Assembly (NCBI RefSeq): GCF_000002235.5
Contig: NW_022145609.1
Span: forward strand, 5,339,214-5,403,213
DNA length: 64,000 nt
Source: Strongylocentrotus purpuratus
Taxonomy: Eukaryota > Echinodermata > Echinoidea > Camarodonta > Strongylocentrotidae
Reading direction: 5' to 3'
In this document: in pieces, positions 32,160-51,500 of the stretch
Numbering within the stretch: position 1 is the first letter of the stretch
How the letters are laid out: every line of letters begins with the position of its first letter
Made by a program: the position numbers and the translations under genes
The notes under the pieces: generated by a model
Database searches by the model: none
Told to the model about the DNA's origin: nothing
What the model saw: the letters and a program-made list of their open reading frames with translations, nothing else

Positions 32160-32295
32160 AGCAGAGAGAGGTGATTCGGTCTGGTGGTATTTACTTTGTC
32201 AGCTCTCTGTCTTCGCCTATAAACTGACTCGGTTGATCCCGGTTAGAAACTGAGTCACGTCTTTTGGATGGTCCCCATACGTAAATAATCATACC
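32160..32295 (+). mobile_element. SINE-like fragment
   Basis: Carries ttcggtctggtggtattt, then gtcagctctctgtcttc (shared with about 4970-4990) and ggttgatcccggtt, which is B-box-like. This suggests a pol III-type dispersed repeat. Confidence 0.35.
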
Positions 32296-32720
32296 TGATT
32301 GATACCCGTCTGTAAAATAAAATCAGACAATCCCACATTTTCCGAAATATATCTATTTTGTCAAGACATAATAATGTTGTATACGTTTGACTATTTGTTA
32401 GCATGCTTTGTGTGTGTGTGTGTGAAGAATTTGCTTTGTTTTTTTGTATTAGGCAATATTTTGGGGATGCGTCATAATAGTTCAGATTTGCCTCAATGCT
32501 TGGAAACAGAAACGTAGTGGGGGTAATTTGCTTTTCGGCTCAGTGTGCTATAATTTTGTATAAATACGAATTTTCAAATACTTTACAAATACATGTGTAT
32601 ATAGGAAATATAGATCTTTGTTGTTGTGTCGTGTGTGACGTTCAAATTTGTATGAAAATTCCTTAACTTGATGACGTTCATTGGGTTGAAAAATTTATGG
32701 AATACACTCGACCCATAAAA

Positions 32721-32721
<1 letters not shown>

Positions 32722-32759
<38 letters not shown>
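32722..32759. repeat. (TA)n microsatellite
   Basis: About 19 uninterrupted TA units. Confidence 0.95.
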
Positions 32760-32762
<3 letters not shown>

Positions 32763-32899
32763 AAGCATATGACCCATTTTTATAGTGGAGAATGTCGTAA
32801 GGAAAACATAATCACCGGATTTGGGCGTTTCTTACAAGCAGAGTGAAGGACGAATTCCCTAAAGGATTACATGACATTTATCTAGACTGATCTCTCGCC

Positions 32900-32906
32900 A
32901 CACCTC

Positions 32907-32942
<36 letters not shown>

Positions 32943-34881
32943 CCTCTCCCACACTTTTTTAAATAGTTCTTTTGTTATTGATTCCAGAACAATACAAATC
33001 ATTCTTAGAAATACGGTGGTTTTTCATTTTGACAGGATTAAATACATTTTCAATACTGATGTACGATTGATGAGAAAAATGAAATTAGTTGTAATATAAA
33101 ACAAATAACCCCATCCAACCAAACACACTACTACCCCTCCCCCTCACACACACACACGCATACACACTCTCCCTCTATCTCTCCTTCTCTCTCTCTCTCT
33201 ATCTCTCCCTTTTTTCTCTCTTTCTTGTTAATACTCGCTCCCTCTTCTGGTCTCAAGCTAAGCTGCTTTAATGTTTCATGTATTGTGCAAGTTCCCTTGT
33301 AGAGTCCATTTGACATTTCGATCGGTACCTTTTTAGAGAATATAGGCCTATGCATAAAAAGGTGACATCACAAACAAGTCATTACAAATGATGTCGTGGT
33401 TATTGAGTCTTTCAGAAGAAGAGGAAGTGACCGCCCGTATTACCATTAAAAACACAATACCGATGGTATTTTTACTTGTATACTATACAAAAGATTTGAG
33501 GCCCTAAGTAGCACAAGGGGTAATGGACAACCGAAAAATATATCCAATTGCACGCTTATTTGAATGTAATCATATAATATACTGCTTCAAGAGGAATCAG
33601 TAGTGTTCTGTATACAGTTTCAGCATGATTTTGTTGGGAAGGTTTTGTTTTCTTTAAATAAGTACGACATTATGATTTATCTACTAACTGAAGAAGGTAC
33701 TTGACTACAGTTGTATGTGCATCAATCACCCTATTGGGCTCTTTAAACACAAGTGAATGTAACTTTACAAGTGCATGTACTTGAATGTACGCATGCTGCC
33801 AGGCATGTTTGCCTAGTCCCACCTGTATAAATATCATAATACAATTTGACTGATCGATGATGATTCAATAATAGTTTCAGTCAATATTTTTTTTGCGTAC
33901 AGACATTCAGTATAATTTATGACTAGGAGGCATGTTAACGCTTTCCATACAATCTCATGTGTTATTGTACATATAAAATATAAATGGAAAAAGAACAAGC
34001 AGTACGAGACACAACTTATAATTGTCTTCTGATGATAATTGATACATTGATAATGTGCATTATGCACCAAAAGAGGTGCTAGAATGGAAACGACAGTAAT
34101 GAGTAAGATAGTTTATTGATAGTAGTAAGAAATGTAAAATTACAATACATCTTGCTCCACAAGTAACCACCTGCATTCAAAAATGATGACTGTGTGGTCT
34201 TGTCAATCATTCTCGAGCTAGATCAGACAATGAAAGAAATTAAACTTCATGATGTTTTTATGTTACTTTGGGGATACAAAATAACAAGTACTTTGACAAA
34301 TAGACATCATCGTTGATAGAATGACACAACAAAAATACGATTAGTGCAAACAGACTAGGGTATTAACAAGTTTAACAGTAGAGATTGTGTATTTGAATTA
34401 AAAGATTTTTTTAAAGAAAAATCTTCTATTGTGGTGCTATGATTACGTTTCATATAAACTATTGCTATGTAAACCAATCCTCATGCAACCATCGAAAAAA
34501 AAATTATTTAATCATTCCTGTCTGTCGATTTCACAATGATTCTTTAGTCTGGAGGGAGTGGCGTATAGTAGGGTGGAGAAACAAAATATTGTTTCATGAA
34601 TTAGTAGTACAACGTCCTTCATATTTAATTGATCTTAAAATCGATCGCCTCTCACCCTCTTCGTCTCTCCTATTCTCTCCTACCTCTCCTCTCTCTACCT
34701 TTCATCTCTCTCTTCCTCCCATCTCTATTTTCCTCCATCTCTATTTCATGTTCTCGCCCCCTCTCTCTCTCTACATAATTATATATATATATATATATAC
34801 TTCTCTTTCCCTCCATCAATCCATCCCTCACAACGTCTCTCTAATTATTTACTAGGCTACCCTCATCTGCATCTCTATATT

Positions 34882-34924
<43 letters not shown>

Positions 34925-35030
34925 TTTTTTAAAAGTATTTCTCTCTCTCTCTCTCTCTCTCCCTCCTTTTCTCTTGCGCTTGCTCTCTTTCCCCCTCTGT
35001 GTCAACATCATCCACTTTTTCACCATTCTG

Positions 35031-35090
<60 letters not shown>
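32900..35090. repeat. Cluster of (CT)n microsatellites
   Basis: CT runs at about 32904-32945, 33180-33225, 34888-34922, 34940-34962 and 35033-35089, with a (TA)n run at 34781-34799. They explain the Ser/Leu and Arg/Glu repeat frames seen on both strands; none is a gene. Confidence 0.9.
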
Positions 35091-35092
<2 letters not shown>

Positions 35093-35478
35093 TGCACACC
35101 CTCTCCCATCTCATCTCCCTCATAGTCGATGGAAGCGATAGACAGGAGATGACAAGGGTGTCACATTCACACCCATCCCACGTCCGACTGTGTGCATGTA
35201 AAATATGACCTAGACTATAGATTAGTTTTATTCACCTGATCAAAATCCTCTTGCTACCCTTCCAGACAGGTATTTTGAATTCCACGTTATCCTCTTAGGA
35301 AGCCTTTGAAGTGGACTATGGTATCCTTGAATTGAATGGGCGTATAGAAGGTGTTATTTAATGTGTATCTATTAAATATATAGGACACGGCCCCCATTTT
35401 GTTTTAAGTTTCCAAGCGCGCACCCTCCAGGAAATTACTGATCCGTGCTGACTATGTTTCATGTTTCATAAATGTGAG

Positions 35479-35690
35479 GCGCGATGGCTCAGTGGTAGAG
35501 CAGTGGTCTCGTAGGGAGGTCCGTGGTTCGAAACCGATTCGATGCGCTTCAACCCTTTGGTAAGGCATTAGTCCGCATTACCAAGTCCCCGGAGAGGACT
35601 TTAAGTCGTCGGTCACCGGGTTGATTACTTGCAAGCATACACGTGCTTTCTTAGCGGTCAGAAATCAACAAACCAACCAAATGCTACCAT
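35479..35690 (+). mobile_element. tRNA-derived SINE, second family
   Basis: The A-box atggctcagtggtagagc and B-box ggttcgaaacc lie at tRNA spacing. A non-tRNA body follows (ccaagtccccggagagga). The tRNA head is not a complete functional tRNA. Confidence 0.7.
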
Positions 35691-36268
35691 GTACATGTAT
35701 ATATACACTTGAAACTTCTTCAACTGATATTGCTAAACACTTAATAATCTTTTGAAATTCAAATTAGGGTATCCAATTTTGACAGAACAAGCTGGGTTTG
35801 ATTTATTTTTTTATTCATTATTTCACTATTTAGTTTTATAATATTCAAGGTGAGGGTTTCATTGGATGCAGGGCAGCAATCACTCCATCCAATAAACAAA
35901 ATGTATTCCTTTATCGGTGAAATGCAAAGTCCTCTTGAAAATTGTCTTTATTCCTGTTTCATTCATCTGAACATTCGTTCACTTTGTATCCCTTGCCTAC
36001 GGTGACTACGGGCAAACTGGAATAAAGTTGACATACCAGTTGTTAACTGTATTTCCATGTAATATTATGCGCACGTTTTAATCAACTTAATTTGTTTGTA
36101 TTCCAACCTACAGTTATAATATCATGAGCAAGCAGTGAGCGTTATTGACGGAACAGAAATCAACGCTAAAGATCAGCAGCGCTTTCCACCTGCTTGTTTG
36201 CAACAGTACTCGTGATCTCTGATCAAACGTTACCTAGCAACGGAACGCTACCAGCATCCAACGACACA

Positions 36269-42761
<6,493 letters not shown>

Positions 42762-45700
42762 CCAATACCATGCTTCTTACTGGGGTATATTGGGTGCCGG
42801 GTTTCCCCGCTTCGGACGATCACAGATACTTGAACTGAAAATTTTCTTTTGGTAATTTTTTCCGGAAAACGTTTGTCGATCTGATTCTGAATTTTGATGA
42901 TCGTTCATATGAAATATCGATACTTCTTCACTACCCAACCGCTTTATATCCCGCTATTTCTCTTAGAGCTTCCGGCAATCTTTTTTCTTTCATGGAACAA
43001 ATTATTTAGTGTATTGATTATACACGAAAGGAAATGATCTCAGTAACTATAATATTTGTACATTATGTACAAAAAGTCATTCAATTATACGAATTGTATC
43101 GAATCATAATCAATAATGGTGTATATACTACTAAATATCAGTATATTTCATTTTCACGTGAGAATCATTTGTCTTTCAGTAAATATATATGTTGTGCTTT
43201 CTATGCCAATCTAACAACAAAATAACAAAATGTGGCTTCATTAACAGCAAATACAGATTAATCACAAAGTGTATTTTCAAAAGATTGTTAATTAAATACG
43301 TGTATATTGCCGTGAATATATAGCTTGGACATTTTAGGCATTAATACTTCCTTCCCTGATTTTGAAAGGAACAAAATAATTTCCTTAGAGAACTTTGTTT
43401 ATCAATCTTTTGAAGAAAGGAAAAGATGATGTCCTTACCATAGAGTTTATGTTCGTATATAGATCTTACTCTCTGAAAGAAAATGACAGTCTGGCCTTGA
43501 TATTGAAATATCTTACACGAGTGCAAGGAAGACATTGTTTCCAATTCATTATGGTTACTGTACGTAATCAACAACAAAATTCGAAGCGACATTAAACAAA
43601 ATAAAAAATTATAGATTCCCGAATCTTACATTAAAGTTATTCCATTGGTCATCTTTCAAAATCTTGCTTTAACTTTCTATGTAATAAATAATTTGTACGT
43701 TCTTTTACGGGTTGTGCGGAAATATCAACAGCAAACTGTCTTCCGATTTAAAAAAAATGAGCAATTAAAGGTGTTTTTTTAACTTTAAGTTGCATGATTC
43801 TGACTTGCTTTTGTGTGATTTTTTTTCAGTCTATGTGTTAGCACGAGTTTATCTTTCTTTTGTTACAAAAAGTATATTTTTGATCTGCTATATTTGTGTT
43901 ATCTTGCTGAATGAATTAATAATGATATGTGTGAGCATTTACAGAACAGCAAAATTGTTTGATGTTTTATGTCACCATTTATATATTATTGAAATTAGAT
44001 AATTCCAAACAAATATTATTCGATTTGAATCACCAAATATAGTCTTCGATAGGATATATAACAAATATTTATTTAGTTAAGAATGCTTCAGTAGATTTAT
44101 ATGAATATTATATATCTGGTTGATTTTGCTTATGGATATTTCTGTTTGTATCTAAATGCTTCCATTGTGAATAAATCAGATGAATTCAGGTAAAATTTCC
44201 TGCGTTATTTTCTATCTTCTGTATTGCCATTTCTCCCTCTTTCTCCACAACCAATTTCTCTATTTCTATCTCTTATTTGCTGTGTTGTGGTGTTGGCTTT
44301 GTGTGATATGTGTTTCCGCAGTTCAGTAATATAATTGTTCGTATATAACAAGACAATGATGGGCATATATCCGGTATATTTACATCGAGAGGGGAGATGG
44401 TAAATAAAAATTACCAGACACATTATTTGTCCACCGTTTTCAATAATTATAATGAGTATAATAAATTATAATCGATAAATCCTTCTCTTATTTTATCTGG
44501 CAAGCTCCTCCATCATTGCAAGAATGTAAAGACGCAGATATATCTATAACTTAAAAATTAATTTAGAATCTTAAACACGCCCAAAGAGAGTAAAATAATA
44601 ATATGATCCATTTTGTCATCATGTTATGGTGTCTCGGGATAAGGAAGGCGATTGATCTAATCTAGTCAGTGTTGGATGTTCATATCTTTTCGAACATATC
44701 CTCGATATGACATCAGCATACGTGTGATTCACTGAAATTGAAATACGTAATATAAAATGGACCATTGTTTTCAATTTGTGGCTATGACTAGGAAAGTTGA
44801 CAAAATAGGACGCATGGAACATTTAAAGTTTTCTGCAGTTCTTTTCTTTCCTTCTTGGTTCCAAGCTTAGAATATATACTGACGATGTACTATGAATTTT
44901 CACCTGTTTTCAGGCCCCCTATTTCTATTAATCGAACCCACCTTGCATGCATTAGTATTTTGTTTAACTGTGATGGGTCAGAAAATCCTCGTCTCAGTGC
45001 AATCTCTCTAAAGGACAATTTCCCCCTTTTCCTTTTTTTCTCAAATATGTGCCCCAAAATGAATAAATAGGTTAATTGTTCTATCGTAGTAACGAGAGGA
45101 TGCGTTATAAATATATAACGGTGGTATGTTAGTAGAATAGTTTTCTCTCTTGTATATATGATGAGTATGGGCTTTGGAACGTGAGAAGTGTTTTTTTTTT
45201 TTATTAAAATAAGTTATTTTCTTTGGTTTGCTTGTCTACTAATGATGGTTTCAGAACGAAAAAGAAAGCAAAGGAACCCCAAAATATTCGCATTTGACAA
45301 AGCATAGGCATTCCAAGGCTGCCGTCTGTATAATACTGCCCAGCTCCCTCTAATTATTAGCATATATTAATATCCAAACATGAAGTACGTGTCACGATTT
45401 TTTTTTTTTTTTTCAATTTGAACAAAAAGGAAGTTGCAAATGACTGTGATAAGATTTCAGTATATTTTCTTACTTCCTTCCTTGCATGTAATACATTGTA
45501 CCACTCGTGCATGTTGCTTATATTTCATTGATATATCAAAAACTACTCTCATGTACATAGGGTAGTTTATATTTAATTCAATTGTGTTGATTATCTTAAA
45601 AAGAGGCCAGACCATTAATAAATTGTTAATCCATGCATTAAAAACATGATCTTAAATACTTTCAAACAGTTATCATGAAGAAAGAATCGCTATAATATGC

Positions 45701-45870
45701 AGCGCTTATTGAAGAATGTGATGATTACAATTACAATTAAATTTACTTGATCAGGGTCCCGTTGCATAAAGCTTAGCATTCATGGTAACTTCGCCATTAA
45801 TGGTATAACTTCGCCATGAATGGTATAACTTCCATGGAAAACATGATTTGATTGGAGGTTGCTGCGGTAG
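42762..45870. other. 3' flank of the PLPPR-like gene
   Basis: AT-rich sequence, part of it presumably 3' untranslated region. No exon, RNA gene or clear element seen except poly-A/poly-T tracts. Confidence 0.5.
44170..44175 (+). terminator. Candidate polyadenylation signal of the PLPPR-like gene
   Basis: AATAAA about 1.4 kb downstream of the stop codon. Other AATAAA motifs exist further on, so the real 3' end is uncertain. Confidence 0.3.
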
Positions 45871-46089
45871 TAAATTTTGATGACAACGTTATCATCAGTG
45901 GTAAATTGTATGCAGCGAGGCCCTGGAGATAGAATCCATACCAAGGAAGATTTATTGAAATTGCCCATTAGCTGGTTTCTTGAAAGTCTTTACAACCGTG
46001 TTATGATTGCTTCACATCTCACTATGATCACTATACTAACCGAACATTCGGGTTTGTTGTTTTCACTTTTCCTTTTCTCCACGCACATC

Positions 46090-46365
46090 ATCATCATCCT
46101 AACACCAGCTTCAACAGTAACCGCGGCAACGGGACGATCTTCATCCATCCAATCACAATCCTCGTACCACATACCACGACCGCACACGAAAAATGGCGTC
46201 TACTCATATCTCTACGACGGTCGCCGAGGCCGTCCTGTTTTTAAACCATTACGGACCCCGCCTTCGCCGCCACCCGTTATTCCGCGCACTCGAAACACTC
46301 ATCCAGATCGACCCATAACAGTCGTCAATACCGTGAACAGAACTGCTAATTCAGAATACTTCTAA
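46090..46365 (+). CDS. Candidate coding exon, unassigned (possible terminal exon)
   Basis: The open frame runs 45877-46365. Its last ~90 codons differ sharply from the AT-rich surroundings in base composition and read as a basic, proline-rich, low-hydrophobicity tail (SSYHIPRPHTKNGVYSYL, RPVFKPLRTPPSPPPVIP, ending NRTANSEYF). Possible acceptors are aacaccag (before 46111) and ttcaacag (before 46119), both phase 1. It lies 3.3 kb after the PLPPR-like stop on the same strand and could be an alternative last exon, but no PLPPR exon ends with a good matching donor next to it. Function not recognised. Confidence 0.35.
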   Translation: MIILTPASTVTAATGRSSSIQSQSSYHIPRPHTKNGVYSYLYDGRRGRPVFKPLRTPPSPPPVIPRTRNTHPDRPITVVNTVNRTANSEYF

Positions 46366-46687
46366 TTATCATGATTATCTATCAAAATCAAAGATCGATG
46401 GCATTTTTTTAATGGAAAAAAGTACCTCATTTGAGCAGACGTGATAAATTGTATTGCAGACTATTGAATTTTACCTTTATAATGCCCGTTTATACCATTT
46501 TGATAAAAGTTGTGAAAAATGTGGATACATTATGTTAAATTAAGAATAGCTTCGAAAATCTTAGCAAGATACGCACTGATCGCTGGACGGTCGGTAACTT
46601 CGCGAGGTGTTTGATATTCATCTTCTTCACATCACCTTGATTAACGTCTTTCTTACACTAACTTCATCTTCCATGGTTATCACTCCT

Positions 46688-47000
46688 AGGGGGTGTTTCA
46701 CAAAGATCCTGATTCGAACTTATCTTTAAGTTGGACTTAACAATTATGGAAAGCCGTTAGCATCATTGAAAATATTTTGTAAAAATTATTTTAAAAGGCA
46801 TAAAATATTGATTCAAATCATTCTTATTTTCTATTATCTTGGGAGATTTCATGTTCTTGATGTGGAATTTATGAAAAGTCTAAAATACTTGAATTTTGCT
46901 TTTGAATTTATTTCATTATAAGGCTACAAATGGCTCTCCATAATATTTAAGTCCAATTTAGAGTTAAGTCCAACTTAGGATCTTTGTGAAACACCCCCCT
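46688..47000. mobile_element. 313-bp inverted-repeat element with AGGGGGTGTTTCAC ends
   Basis: The left end agggggtgtttcacaaagat is mirrored at the right end (atctttgtgaaacaccccc). A further inverted pair, taagttggactta, lies inside. The interior is AT-rich with no frame. No unambiguous target duplication seen. Confidence 0.75.
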
Positions 47001-48004
47001 GATCCTCATCACTCACCGTGAGAATCGTCATGTAAATTATACTGTCAACAATTACTAATCATTCATGTACGTCCTTCATTCATCTTGAGTGTTAACTATT
47101 TAAACCATTATTGTATAATATTACTCTGCATTGTTCCAAATACTGTGTTGAAATGCTAATTTCAATCTTATATCTGTCAATAATAATAATAATACATTTA
47201 TAGAGCGTATAAACTATATTCTACTGCGCTACAAGAGCTCCTATGCTTAGATTTACAGTTAATGAAAAGGATGTGTTTTCAGTTTTTATTTAAATTTATA
47301 GATGGTGATTTCCTGACAACTCAATAGACTTTAATTTAATAGTATTAAACGTGCAAACAAAATACTATAGGCTGATACAAAATTTAAATTGTTGTTGTTA
47401 TCATTATTCTTTTGATGAGGATTCAGTAATTCAACCCATGCAGAGTTACATGCATGGACAGGGCATTCGTGCTTGCCTTTTGAATGATTCATGTCTAATT
47501 GTAAAGATGTCATGCTGCCATATAGATAAAATAATGAATCGCTTTAACATTACACAGAAGAAAAACATGGATCGCCGTCTATTTGAAAGACTTGTAACGT
47601 AACCAAAAAAAGGAAGAAAAAAAGAGAATCAAGATAGCGACAAAGGATAGCAATTTTGTTTTAAAGTAAAAGAAATAGTGATACTTTACCTCAAGACTGA
47701 AATGGTATATATATATTATATTATTTTACGCTCTTCAAAATGTGATAAGTTTTTTTATCCGAATTAACCAACACCTAAGAGTTGAAAGAAGATTAATTAG
47801 ATCTTTAAGATATGATATATTTTTAGGGATAACAATATGTTCTGTATGTCATGTTATTTACCCGCAGAGTCAACGATGAGACGCCAATATCGAGGTTACT
47901 GAGGTCATGGAACTATCTACGACCTTTTGACACTGAGAGAATCAAAACTTAAGTTGATTCTTAAAATACTTTGACCACTGATATCTATTTCACGTATCTC
48001 CCCC

Positions 48005-48047
<43 letters not shown>

Positions 48048-48221
48048 TGTATATCATTACACTTTTCACGTCTTGATTAAACTGTGAATAGGGCAGTGGC
48101 TCGATCCTTTAACTTTTTGCTCTAATATCCATTCCTTGACGGTCGGTCCCGTTACCGCCCAAAAACTATTAAAAATGTAGTCACTGCAACTCAATTTGAT
48201 GCCAATAATGCAAAGACGTTA

Positions 48222-48514
48222 AGCAGGGCTCCCACTTAGCCGAGTTGGAACCTCGAGTTGTGGCGAGCTGGCGCGATCTTATGGCAAGCAGTTTTATCAT
48301 TAAAACATATTTCTTGATATCACGAAATCGAATTCCTGATATCACGAAATCGAATTCTTGATATCAAGAATTACTATTGCTTTACAACATAACATTATTT
48401 CTTGATAACAAGAATTGATTAATCGATATCAATTAATAATAAAACGGCTTGCCATAAGATCGAGCCAGCTCGCCACAACTCGAGGTTCCAACTCGGCTAA
48501 GTGGGAGCCCTGCT
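48222..48514. mobile_element. 293-bp long-armed inverted-repeat element with TTA target duplication
   Basis: Arms of roughly 70 bp start agcagggctcccacttagcc on the left and are mirrored on the right. TTA flanks both ends (48219-48221, 48515-48517). The core has repeated ttgatatcacgaaatcgaat units. Harbinger-type target preference; non-autonomous. Confidence 0.8.
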
Positions 48515-51500
48515 TTACACATTTCGGTAAAATATGGGCATTTGTGATTATTTGCAAATGAGCTTAACAGTCAATCAGAATATGACTTTTTTCAGGTATA
48601 GGCCAACATATTATATAATAACAAAAAAGGTCACCTTTTTCAATAAAGCATTCTAGTCCAGTAACATGACCGAATCATAAGAATATATTTTTTATTTCTG
48701 AACTATGTAAATGACATTTTGATGTATAGCAAGAAAAGAAAAACAGTCTTTCAAATGCACATGGAGTCGTGTAGCAACTATAGTGTTGCATATTAGCTCA
48801 TATTATATCCAACTACATTGTAATTCTAGACAGTATTCACAACATCAATTTTTTAACATGTATATTGTGATGTTGACGTCTTCTTTGTCTTTGGTTGTTT
48901 TTATCAAACTTAATGTCAGCCGGTACTGAATTCCCAAGAGCTTTCAACTGTATTCTTTCATTGTTTAAATGTTCATTTTAAGTACGGTTTGTGTATTATC
49001 ACCAATTAAAGATAAATAATCTATTAGTACCAAATTACATAATACAAGTCATGTAGTTATATGATAAAGATGTACATTAATTTGAATTTTCAAGCTGTGT
49101 AATTTTGAAGTGGCCTTATAATATTTACCTTTTCAATAGAAATGTATTTTATGTATATACGTTGTTGCCAATCAAGTAAAATCTGTTTTCATGAAATGAT
49201 TGTGACAGTATATGTTTTATTCTTGACAGATAAAGTTTGTATCAGCTCAGAACGTTATTGAAAAGTTCTGAGAAGATATAAACTTATATAACTAATATAG
49301 TAATCTATTAAGAATGCTTCGTATTCTCACAATCACTTCATGAAAAGAGGTCATTCAACACAATTATGATCATAGGTATTATGATGAAGGCACCAACAAC
49401 GTTCTCAGTAAAAATGTTGTTGTACATAAATCTATCCCAAACTGCTTGAAAAGTACATTTGGAATGTTTCACGCGAAATGATTGTTTAGTGTGTTGATAG
49501 GAAAACGTACACATACCTCATTTGTATCTTTGGATTGACACTTAGGATAGGGGGGTTTGAGACAGAGCTATTTTTGCACCAGGCATGCAGGCCTATTTCT
49601 AATAATTGGTCAATAATAGTCCTAAAGATATTAAATCGTACACAAAATTTGTGCAAATTTCATAGGTGTCATTGAGATAACTGATAGTGTGGGAGAAGTG
49701 TGGCGGGAGAGGGTGGGTGAGGCAAGAGGTGCTCAGCTGCATATTAAGCACATTAAGCACATAAATGTTAAAGAAACATTGCATCCATATCGATGGTATA
49801 TATTAATTTTTAAATGTACAAAAATAATATTTCTATATCTTGTCAGTTATGTATGATTTGGTTAGTTTTTGTTAAGTGCGTTTTGTTGAATTCAGTAATC
49901 TGGGGTGATGTTAGTACGGTACATATTCGTTAGTGTATTATTTTGTTAACTCCGGTGTATATGTGTGTTGGGACTACATTGTATGCATATGCTTCTTTTA
50001 TACATCATCTTTTTGTAAGTACATATATTTATATATCATAAATACATATGAATGGGATAGCTACATGTAGCTCCAGTATGGCTAGCTTCATCAAATAATT
50101 CTCTCTCGATGGCTTTCAACAATCATCAATAGTCATGGAAATATTTCATTAAAAAAGAAAAATTATATCTTTACAAAAATACGTTACATGAAAGCATAGT
50201 TGTTGATTTTGAAAAATGTGTTTTTCATTTCATCGTATATTATGACAAGGATTATGTAAAAGTACAGAGAAAGTTAGAGAGAAAGAACATTGTGAGAGGT
50301 ACATAGACCCCGGGGTAACGAACAGGTGCATGCTTTGGTGCGAAATCACTATGAAGACAAAGAGGAGGGGGCAGAGTAGAGGTACATAGCATGTGAGAGA
50401 TGAAGGATAAAAGAGTCGCAAACAGTTGAATGATAAGGTACACACAATTTATGTGGGTTTAGAAATGAAATACGACAGAGATAGCAAGCGAGAGAGAGAG
50501 AGAGACAGGCTGGGGGAGAGCGCGAGGAAAAGAGCAGGAAGGAGCACAAGAAAAAGGAGATGAAGACAGATAGAGAGAAAGAGAGAGAGAGAGATAAGGA
50601 AATGGAAAGAAAACCCAAGAAAATTGGGGTATGTGGCTAGGGGTGGGGTGGAGGGGGGGGGGGCTAAAGCTTCGCTTCACTTTACTTCCTCTTAAAATTG
50701 AGAAACGTGAAATCTACCATAAAAAATATCTACTGCTTCTGTAGCATTGTCTTTGATATTTTTCTATTTTTCCATCATCCACCTTTTTCTGATCCTTTCA
50801 TTTCCCTTTACTTCACATCTCCGCGTCCCACTATGTCATCCTTCTCAACTCTACCGCTCTCTCTCTCTCTCCTCTATCTCATTTGTGTTCTCCACCAGAT
50901 CAGAATAGAGTACTTTATACAAACAAATAATAATTAAATACAAAGAATTTTAAAAACTGTTACATTCTGGGACTTTGTCCTTATTTCAAAATCCAAAAAG
51001 CACCAACATTTTCTATAAACTGAAAATATCATTACCTCTTAATCACAAACAACACTGTAAATACATTTTTTCTACAGATATAGAATGCCTTTATTAAAGC
51101 TTCAAATCACATTTTCATAACAGGTAACATACATGAATATCTAAATGGACGAGACAATTTGTAGGGAAGAATGTATGTCCTGTCGCAATTAACACATTAA
51201 TATTGCAAATTCCCTTTCTCAGTTTATCTTGTACCTACTATAAACATACAGAAGGGATAAACTCACATGCAACTTTAGTACAACAATTATCTGTAGATAT
51301 GTACGCCCTCTTTAAGAATAATAGATCTGTTTATTTTGTTGAGTATATAGTATGTTCATTAAAATATCAACCATGACTTGTGAAACAAAATGAAATTGTT
51401 GAAGATTAAATACAATTTTTTTAAAATAATGGAAGATTCTACCCAGAGTAATATCATGCACCATGAAACAAAATTATATCTTCCAATATCCATGCATGGA

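Larger units (their letters stand above)
25045..36268. other. Intergenic region between the divergent Tie-like and PLPPR genes
   Basis: The two genes are transcribed away from each other, so their promoters must lie here or in unrecognised 5' exons. No coding exon was recognised. Contents: palindrome at 26318-26416, poly-C runs near 26066 and 26860, a GC-richer patch at 28840-29090, TA and CT microsatellites at 32722-35090, a SINE-like fragment near 32160-32290 and a tRNA-SINE at 35479-35690. Clear promoter motifs could not be assigned. Confidence 0.6.

Noticed and set aside
34439..35208. Frames of 60-138 codons rich in Ser/Leu or Arg/Glu
   Set aside because: Translations of (CT)n microsatellites on both strands.
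45752..45850. Possible start of another inverted-repeat element (gggtcccgttgcataaag)
   Set aside because: No matching opposite end or target duplication was found nearby.
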